Below, piece after piece: positions 5,461 to 10,200 of a stretch of DNA of 10,200 nucleotides. Source of the stretch: Acidobacteriota bacterium (GTDB lineage: Bacteria > Acidobacteriota > Terriglobia > Bryobacterales > Bryobacteraceae). Made by a program: the position numbers and the translations under genes. The notes under the pieces were generated by a model. The model was not told where the DNA came from, ran no database searches, and saw only the letters and a list, made by a program, of their open reading frames with translations. Numbering within the stretch: position 1 is the first letter of the stretch; every line of letters begins with the position of its first letter. Location: assembly GCA_947505565.1 (NCBI GenBank), contig CANNLB010000029.1, positions 1-10,200 of the forward strand, given 5' to 3'.

Positions 5461-5903
5461 TCATTCCTCCGAAGGATTTGTACATTTACAAGGACAGAAA
5501 CGGCCATACAGGCCACCGCATATCCTCGCAAGTACCTCCATACTATACCCATAGAACCATAGTAGCGTCAATACTTTAGACATATAAGCTTCAGATGTTC
5601 GTACTAGTAGTAGCTTTTACATGTCCAGTTCTCTTGAAACTTTTGTACCGAACACTTTTTATCGGGTTTTCACATCCGAACAGAGGACTTCCGGGAGATG
5701 CCAACTATTGATCCATGGGTACCGCGCCCCCCATTTCGGATACGATACCAATATTTTGCCGGTCCCTTGAAGAACCTTTTTCGTCCGGACTGGTTATCAA
5801 GGAGGCGGGGCGAGACTCGTGCTGGAGCCATGCAGGGACGCTTGTCCTTTAGTCCTTAAGTTTTTCAGCGAGTAGGGAGCAGTGGAGATTCCAATGTCTG
5901 GGC
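5461..5903. other. Long intergenic region, partly AT-rich, between PEP-CTERM gene and ffh
   Basis: No convincing gene is seen here. Positions 5461-5571 hold the leader and promoter of the PEP-CTERM gene, including the inverted repeat TTGTA-CATT-TACAA (5478-5491). The part around 5581-5640 has about 37% GC (22 of 60), far below the neighbouring genes. It contains a weak plus-strand promoter-like pair, TTGAAA (5634-5639) and TTTTAT (5657-5662), at 17-bp spacing. Near 5834-5849 a 6-bp GGGAC/GTCCT hairpin is followed by a T run at 5861-5865. No tRNA fold was recognised. Confidence 0.5.
5542..5571 (-). promoter_or_regulatory. Sigma70-type promoter for the PEP-CTERM gene
   Basis: On the minus strand TTGACG (5571-5566) and TATAGT (5547-5542) are separated by 18 bp, and each matches five of six consensus bases. 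Transcription would start near 5535, giving a leader of about 75 nt that ends in the GGAGG ribosome site. The leader contains a small GGCC-ATACA-GGCC hairpin (5502-5514). Confidence 0.6.
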
Positions 5904-5932
5904 TTGCGATGCAACGCGGGCGACGCTATCAT
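5904..5932 (+). promoter_or_regulatory. Candidate sigma70 promoter for the ffh operon
   Basis: TTGCGA (5904-5909) and TATCAT (5927-5932) are spaced 17 bp apart, matching four and five of six consensus bases. Transcription would start near 5939, about 37 nt before the ffh ATG at 5976. This supports that start over an upstream in-frame TTG at 5904, which would lie within the -35 box. Confidence 0.5.
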
Positions 5933-5975
5933 AACAGAAGGTCTATCCGGGCTCAGATGTCCTGCGCGTTTACTC

Positions 5976-7373
5976 ATGTTTGAAAATCTCTCCGACAAGC
6001 TGCAGCGAGTTTTTAAGAATTTGCGCGGCGAAGGAAAGCTCACCGCCGAGAATATGGATGCGGCGCTCCGCGAAATTCGCGTGGCGCTGCTGGAGGCTGA
6101 CGTCCATTTCACGGTGGTCAAGCAGTTGATCGCGGCGGTGAAAGAGAAGTCACTGGGGCAGGAAGTTCTGGCGGCGTTGTCACCAGCGCAGCAGGTGGTA
6201 AAGATCGTTCATGAGGAGCTGATCAAAACGCTGGGGACCCATGCTTCCCGATTGCGTTTCGCGAATGATCCGCCGACGGTCATTATGATTGTCGGACTGC
6301 AGGGATCGGGGAAGACGACGTCGACGGCGAAGCTTGCGCGATGGCTCTCGAAGAATCAGCATTTTCCATTGATGGTATCGGTAGACGTTTATCGCCCGGC
6401 GGCGCGGGACCAGCTGGCGGTTTTGGCCAAGCAGTTGGCGCTTCCGCTGTACGCGGGTACGCCGGCGGAGTTAAAGCCGCTGGAGCTGGCCAAGTCAGCG
6501 CGACGGGAGGCGATCCAGACCGGGCGGGACGTGGTTTTGATCGACACCGCGGGTCGTCTTCATATCGATGAAGGGTTGATGGCGGAACTGGCCGAGTTGA
6601 AAGAGACGTTTCAGCCGACCGAGATTCTGTTTGTCGCCGATGCGATGACGGGTCAGGACGCCGTGAAATCGGCCGAGCAGTTTCATAAGCAGTTGGGAAT
6701 CACGGGCATTATCCTAACGAAGATGGACGGCGACGCTCGCGGGGGCGCGGCGCTATCGATCCGCTCGATTACGGGTCAGCCGTTGAAGTATATCGGCATG
6801 GGTGAAAAGCCGGATGCGTTTGAGTTGTTCCATCCGGACCGGGTGGCGAACCGAATTCTGGGGATGGGCGATGTTCTGAGTCTGATCGAGAAGGTTGAGG
6901 AAACTATCGATAAGAAGCAGGCTGAGGAGATGCAGCGTAAGCTCATTGATAATGAGTTTACGTTGACCGATTTCCGTAATCAGTTGAAGCAGATTCGGAA
7001 GTTGGGTCCCTTGGGTGATTTGATGGGGATGATGCCGAACCTACCGGGGATGGGTGGGGGCATGATGAAAGAGCTGAAAAATGCTAAAGTGGACGAGAAA
7101 GAGTTAAATCGCGTGGTGGCGATCATCGACTCGATGACGCCGAAAGAGCGCGAGAACCATATGTTGATCAACGGCTCCCGCCGCCGTCGAATAGCGAAGG
7201 GATCGGGCACGTCGGTTGAGGACGTGAACAACCTTTTGAAGCAGTATACGCAGGCTCGGAAGATGATGAAGACCTTTTCGGGTGCACTATCTGGCCAGGG
7301 TTTCCTGGGCAAGAAGCTCTCCAAGCTGGGCAAACTCCCTTCGATGGGCGATCTCGGCAATTTCAAGTTTTAG
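5976..7373 (+). CDS. ffh: Signal recognition particle GTPase Ffh (SRP54)
   Basis: Ffh binds SRP RNA and the signal sequences of nascent membrane proteins, and docks with FtsY for co-translational targeting. From the ATG at 5976 (MFENLSDKLQRVFKNLRG, the classical N terminus) it has 465 residues, the usual length. The N domain is followed by the GTPase domain: G1 GLQGSGKTT at 107-115, DVYRPAARDQL at 137-147, DTAGR at 190-194 and TKMDG at 248-252. The Met-rich M domain (about 300-433) carries the RNA-binding SRRRRIAKGSG at 401-411 and a Gly/Met-rich finger loop (MGMMPNLPGMGGGMM). There is no obvious Shine-Dalgarno sequence. The gene heads the operon; rpsP follows after 29 bp. Confidence 0.97.
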   Translation: MFENLSDKLQRVFKNLRGEGKLTAENMDAALREIRVALLEADVHFTVVKQLIAAVKEKSLGQEVLAALSPAQQVVKIVHEELIKTLGTHASRLRFANDPPTVIMIVGLQGSGKTTSTAKLARWLSKNQHFPLMVSVDVYRPAARDQLAVLAKQLALPLYAGTPAELKPLELAKSARREAIQTGRDVVLIDTAGRLHIDEGLMAELAELKETFQPTEILFVADAMTGQDAVKSAEQFHKQLGITGIILTKMDGDARGGAALSIRSITGQPLKYIGMGEKPDAFELFHPDRVANRILGMGDVLSLIEKVEETIDKKQAEEMQRKLIDNEFTLTDFRNQLKQIRKLGPLGDLMGMMPNLPGMGGGMMKELKNAKVDEKELNRVVAIIDSMTPKERENHMLINGSRRRRIAKGSGTSVEDVNNLLKQYTQARKMMKTFSGALSGQGFLGKKLSKLGKLPSMGDLGNFKF

Positions 7374-7402
7374 CAAGAATTCCTTAGGAGTATAGAGAAA
7401 CA

Positions 7403-7657
7403 ATGTTGGCAATTCGTCTTGCGCGGTTCGGGTCGAAAAAGAAACCGACTTATCGTGTAGTTGTGATTCAGAAAGAACGGGCTCGCGACAGCAAAGCGCT
7501 GGAAGTGCTGGGGCATTACGATCCGTTGACGGAACCGGCGACGGTGGTATTGGACCACAACCGTTTTCAGCATTGGGTTGGCGTGGGCGCGCAGCCTTCG
7601 GATACGGTGGCGCGGCTCGTTCGATCGAACCCGGCACCGGCACCCGTGGCTGCGTAG
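7403..7657 (+). CDS. rpsP: 30S ribosomal protein S16
   Basis: S16 is a small primary-binding protein of the 30S subunit that helps fold the 5' domain of 16S rRNA. The 84-residue sequence has the family N terminus [21 protein letters not shown], then [16 protein letters not shown] and a short variable tail ending in [13 protein letters not shown] lies 12 nt before the ATG. It sits between ffh and khpA in the usual order, with khpA starting 2 bp after its stop codon. Confidence 0.96.
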   Translation: MLAIRLARFGSKKKPTYRVVVIQKERARDSKALEVLGHYDPLTEPATVVLDHNRFQHWVGVGAQPSDTVARLVRSNPAPAPVAA

Positions 7658-7659
7658 TT

Positions 7660-7908
7660 ATGGAATCGCTGAAAGAGCTCGTCGAGGGGATTGCGAAAGC
7701 GATCGTGGAGCATCCGTCGGAGGTGGTCGTGATTGAAACGGCCTCCGGCGAGCAAAGTTCCGCCCTGACACTGCGGGTAGCGGCGTCGGATCTAGGCAAA
7801 GTGATCGGCAAGCAGGGACGCACGGCGCGGTCGATGCGAACGTTGTTGATTGCGGCCGGGATGAAGTCGAATCGACGAGTGAGTCTCGAAATCGCCGAGG
7901 AGAAGTAA
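7660..7908 (+). CDS. khpA: KH-domain RNA-binding protein KhpA (YlqC family)
   Basis: This 82-residue protein is essentially a single KH domain. The nucleic-acid-binding GxxG loop is [15 protein letters not shown] (GKQG at 50-53), preceded by [13 protein letters not shown] and followed by a final strand [11 protein letters not shown]. In bacteria the family partners with KhpB/Jag in RNA binding, with links to cell division and sRNA-type regulation. The ATG at 7660 comes 2 bp after rpsP, with no Shine-Dalgarno sequence, so it is probably translated by coupling. A longer start upstream would overlap rpsP and adds no family-like residues. Its place between rpsP and rimM is the standard one. Confidence 0.93.
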   Translation: MESLKELVEGIAKAIVEHPSEVVVIETASGEQSSALTLRVAASDLGKVIGKQGRTARSMRTLLIAAGMKSNRRVSLEIAEEK

Positions 7909-7914
7909 GCGACC

Positions 7915-8445
7915 GTGGACGGCAAAAGCCCGGAGTGGGTGACGCTGGCCGAGGTGAGTCGCCCACGGGGGAACCGAGGCGAACTGCTGTGCGTGGATTT
8001 GTCGAAGGGTCCGGAGCGATATCTGGAGTTAGGGACGGTTTGGGTGTTCGGCGCGAAAGAGGAAGAGATGGGCCAGTACCAAGTGGAAGAAGCTTGGCTG
8101 CATCAAGACCAATTGATTCTGAAGTTCGTTGGGGTGGATACCATCAATGACGCCGAGCGGTTTCGTGGGGGCGAGGTTCGAATTCCGTTTGCGCAGCGGG
8201 CTCCCTTAGCCGAAGGCGAGTATTACTTGACTGATTTGCCGGGTTGCGTGGTGAAAGACGCGACGTCGGGGGAGCAGTTGGGGGTGGTCTCGGCGGCGCT
8301 GGAGATGCCCGGGTCGAATTTGATTGAGTTGGAGAATGGCGTGTTGATTCCGCTGTCCCGAGCGATTTGTACGGTGATTGACCCGGCGAATCGGGAGATC
8401 CGGGTGAACGTGCCGGACGGTTTGCTGGATTTGAATCGCAAGTAA
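7915..8445 (+). CDS. rimM: Ribosome maturation factor RimM
   Basis: RimM binds S19 and assists assembly of the 30S head. The 176-residue protein has an N-terminal RimM domain (about 8-93) with RPRGNRGELLC at 16-26, corresponding to the family pattern PHGxxGE but with Arg for His. Next comes a PRC-barrel domain (about 100-173): EGEYYLTDLPGCVV, MPGSNLIELENG and the typical end VNVPDGLLDLN. The start is GTG at 7915, 6 bp after khpA. trmD begins 11 bp after its stop codon. The rimM-trmD pairing is widely conserved. Confidence 0.94.
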   Translation: MDGKSPEWVTLAEVSRPRGNRGELLCVDLSKGPERYLELGTVWVFGAKEEEMGQYQVEEAWLHQDQLILKFVGVDTINDAERFRGGEVRIPFAQRAPLAEGEYYLTDLPGCVVKDATSGEQLGVVSAALEMPGSNLIELENGVLIPLSRAICTVIDPANREIRVNVPDGLLDLNRK

Positions 8446-8456
8446 GTTTTGGCACC

Positions 8457-9134
8457 ATGAAGTTCCATGTTTTGACAATTTTTCCGGAGTTTTTTGACGG
8501 TCCGTTCCGACATGGGGTGGTGGCGAAGGCGAGCGAGGCGGGGGTGGTTTCGATGCATCTGCACGATTTGCGGCAATGGACGTTTGATCGCCATCGGAGC
8601 GTAGATGATCGTCCATTTGGGGGTGGTGAGGGGATGCTATTGAAAGCGGAACCGGTCTTTTTAGCCACTGAAGCAATTTTTCCCAAAAAGAGCGATACTA
8701 GAAAGGTTGTCCTTATGTCGGCCCAAGGAAAGCTGTTTACGCAGCAGACTGCGCGCCGGTTGAGTCAGATGTCGGAACTGCTGTTGATATGTGGCAGGTA
8801 CGAGGGAGTTGACGAGCGAGTGGCTTCTCATCTGGTGGACGAAGAGATTTCTATTGGTGATTTTGTTTTGAGCGGCGGCGAACTCGCGGCAGCTTTGGTG
8901 ATTGATGCAGTAGCCCGATTGCTCCCCGGGGTCCTTGGCAACGAGGCTTCCCGCGCGAATGAGAGCTTTTCGGAGCCGCTGCTCGATTATCCGCATTACA
9001 CCCGCCCGGCAGACTTCCGAGGATGGAAAATCCCCGAAGTTTTGCAGAGCGGTAACCATGAAGCGATCCGGCAATGGCGACGCCAAGCTGCGTTTGAGAA
9101 GACGCAGCAAAATCGGCCCGATCTGCTTCCTTAG
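8457..9134 (+). CDS. trmD: tRNA (guanine37-N1)-methyltransferase TrmD
   Basis: TrmD uses SAM to methylate N1 of G37 next to the anticodon, preventing +1 frameshifts. The 225-residue protein carries the SPOUT-fold landmarks: DRPFGGGEGM at 51-60, CGRYEGVDER at 112-121, SIGDFVLSGGE at 132-142, LLPGVLGNEAS at 155-165, LLDYPHYTRP at 175-184 and SGNHEAIRQWRR at 198-209. Residue 169, where the E. coli and Haemophilus enzymes have the proposed catalytic Asp, is Glu here (ANESF); the alignment from R154 onward needs no gap. The C terminus is shorter than in E. coli. No Shine-Dalgarno sequence is evident, and translation is probably coupled to rimM. Confidence 0.96.
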   Translation: MKFHVLTIFPEFFDGPFRHGVVAKASEAGVVSMHLHDLRQWTFDRHRSVDDRPFGGGEGMLLKAEPVFLATEAIFPKKSDTRKVVLMSAQGKLFTQQTARRLSQMSELLLICGRYEGVDERVASHLVDEEISIGDFVLSGGELAAALVIDAVARLLPGVLGNEASRANESFSEPLLDYPHYTRPADFRGWKIPEVLQSGNHEAIRQWRRQAAFEKTQQNRPDLLP

Positions 9135-9159
9135 TTTTCAATATCCGAGGTAATTCATC

Positions 9160-9507
9160 ATGCAACATGTAGCTCTCACGAAAATCGCCCAGCCCCAAGT
9201 GCGGACAGACCTGCCGGTGCTGCGGATCGGCGACACGATCAAAGTTCACGTTAAGATTCGCGAAGGCGAAAAAGAGCGGATTCAGGTATTCGAAGGGACG
9301 TTGATCGCGCGGAAGAACAAAGGTATCAGCACGACGATCACGGTGCGCAAGATCAGCTTTGGTACGGGCGTGGAGCGTATTTTCCCATTGAACTCGCCGA
9401 CGATAGATAGGTTCGATGTGGTGCGGACAGGGTTTGTGCGGCGCGCGAAACTGTACTATCTGCGTGCGTTGAAAGGCAAGGCGGCTCGCCTTAAAGAGCG
9501 CGACTAA
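9160..9507 (+). CDS. rplS: 50S ribosomal protein L19
   Basis: L19 lies at the 30S-50S interface of the large subunit. The 115-residue sequence shows the family core: [55 protein letters not shown] and [24 protein letters not shown] sits 9 nt before the ATG at 9160. It follows trmD by 25 bp and precedes rnhB, as in many bacteria. Confidence 0.97.
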   Translation: MQHVALTKIAQPQVRTDLPVLRIGDTIKVHVKIREGEKERIQVFEGTLIARKNKGISTTITVRKISFGTGVERIFPLNSPTIDRFDVVRTGFVRRAKLYYLRALKGKAARLKERD

Positions 9508-9530
9508 GGGTAACCGCGGCGAGGGATTGA

Positions 9531-10157
9531 TTGCCGCCGATTTGCTCTACCCGTTTCGAGCGCGAACTGCGCAAGCTGGGCTTTGGTGCCATTGCTGGCG
9601 TGGATGAGGCCGGCCGGGGTTGCCTTTTCGGTCCGGTCTGCGCGGCTGCTTGCATGCTTGATCCAAAGCGGCCGCTGCGGGGCGTGAACGATTCTAAGCA
9701 GATCAGCGAGCAGGAGCGAGAGGCGGTGGCGGTGCGGCTACGGGAGAGATCGGTGGCGTGGGCGATCGGCTGGGCATCGGCGGAAGAAATTGATTCGATC
9801 AATATTTTGCAGGCGACCCGTTTAGCGATGAAGCGCGCGGTGGAGAATTTGCCGCGAGCGGCCGATTATTTATTAGTGGATGCGACGAGTATAGATTTGG
9901 CGATACCGCAACGGGGAGTGATCCACGGGGATGCGTTGTCCCGCTCGATTGCGGCGGCTTCGATTTTGGCGAAGACGGCGCGGGACGCCCGTTTGCGCGA
10001 ACTGGATTTGCAGTATCCTGCTTATGGATTTGCGCGTCACAAGGGCTATGGGTCGCCGGAGCATTTGGCGGCTTTGGACCGATGGGGCCCGCTGCCGGAA
10101 CACCGCTATAGTTACGCGCCTGTACGAGCCCGGGCGGGACAAACACTTTCTTCATGA
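9531..10157 (+). CDS. rnhB: Ribonuclease HII
   Basis: RNase HII cuts the RNA strand of RNA-DNA hybrids and removes single ribonucleotides misincorporated into DNA, using metal ions held by four acidic residues. The 208-residue protein shows the DEAGRG motif (AGVDEAGRGCLFGPV, D25 and E26), D117 in LLVDATS, and D134 in IHGDALSRSIAAASILAK. The later HKGYGSPEHLAAL and LPEHRYSYAPV are also typical. The proposed start is TTG at 9531, with GAGGG 5 nt upstream; no suitable ATG precedes the conserved part. It starts 23 bp after rplS and overlaps the next reading frame by ATGA. Confidence 0.94.
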   Translation: MPPICSTRFERELRKLGFGAIAGVDEAGRGCLFGPVCAAACMLDPKRPLRGVNDSKQISEQEREAVAVRLRERSVAWAIGWASAEEIDSINILQATRLAMKRAVENLPRAADYLLVDATSIDLAIPQRGVIHGDALSRSIAAASILAKTARDARLRELDLQYPAYGFARHKGYGSPEHLAALDRWGPLPEHRYSYAPVRARAGQTLSS

Positions 10158-10200
10158 ACCCACTGCCAGAGCTACCGCTTCATCCTCGGATTCGTCGGAG
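10154..10200 (+). CDS. Start of an unidentified downstream gene, truncated
   Basis: An ATG at 10154 overlaps the rnhB stop codon (ATGA), a common sign of translational coupling, and the frame stays open to the window edge. The visible residues are MNPLPELPLHPRIRR. They are too few to identify a family. Genes such as yraN often follow rnhB, but nothing here shows that this is one. Confidence 0.4.
   Translation, partial: MNPLPELPLHPRIRR

Noticed and set aside
5502..5514. GGCC-ATACA-GGCC hairpin in the PEP-CTERM leader as a possible riboswitch.
   Set aside because: A 4-bp stem alone is too small, and no riboswitch consensus is recognisable in the roughly 75-nt leader.
5595..5711. A 38-residue plus-strand reading frame with a hydrophobic start (MFVLVVAFTC).
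   Set aside because: There is no Shine-Dalgarno sequence. It uses AT-rich codons unlike neighbouring genes and lies in an AT-rich intergenic block, where a short open frame is expected by chance.
5866..5884. CAGCGAGTAGGGAGCAG resembles the conserved loop of SRP RNA and lies near ffh.
   Set aside because: The nine-base stretch between CAG and AGCAG does not give the required GGAA tetraloop with three closing pairs, and the flanks do not form a long hairpin.
5904..5975. A 24-residue N-terminal extension of Ffh from TTG at 5904.
   Set aside because: Ffh proteins start at MFENLSDKL, and the TTG falls in a good -35 box.

Overview
The window is an ordinary chromosomal segment of a GC-rich Gram-negative-type bacterium. 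It carries ten recognisable housekeeping genes, a three-gene envelope-stress sigma module, one exported PEP-CTERM protein and two gene fragments at the edges. The PEP-CTERM/exosortase tail, the ECF sigma/zinc-finger anti-sigma pair, the N-terminal cysteine layout of the PEP-CTERM protein and the gene order suggest an Acidobacteriota member of the Solibacter/Bryobacter kind. That placement is an inference from family knowledge, not proven by any single marker here.

Left part (1-2495): ruvA-ruvB-folK run on the minus strand as a tight operon. They encode the Holliday-junction branch-migration proteins and, cut by the window edge, a folate-pathway pyrophosphokinase. Only 20 bp separate the ruvA start codon from the divergent rsmE (16S rRNA m3U1498 methyltransferase).

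Middle part (2461-5460): an ECF sigma factor, a membrane-bound zinc-finger anti-sigma factor and a membrane-anchored LTxxQ (Spy/CpxP-like) protein form a minus-strand operon. A candidate ECF-type promoter lies just before the sigma gene. Divergent from it is a solitary A-type Fe-S carrier (erpA), with two adjacent 10-bp palindromes between them. Downstream of erpA, two similar hairpins separate it from a convergent gene for a secreted PEP-CTERM protein. That gene has a strong sigma70-type promoter and Shine-Dalgarno sequence.

Right part (5461-10200): after a partly AT-rich intergenic region of about 0.5 kb comes a plus-strand translation and secretion operon: ffh-rpsP-khpA-rimM-trmD-rplS-rnhB. 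It covers the SRP GTPase, ribosomal proteins S16 and L19, a KH RNA-binding protein, a 30S maturation factor, tRNA m1G37 methyltransferase and RNase HII. A further reading frame begins at an ATGA overlap at the right edge. This order is a well-known conserved bacterial cluster.

No mobile element, CRISPR array, tRNA or rRNA was found, and no clear undescribed multi-gene system. The observations most worth checking are the possible self-regulated and nearly leaderless ECF promoter, the interlocking hairpins after erpA, and an Asp-to-Glu change at the presumed catalytic position of TrmD.
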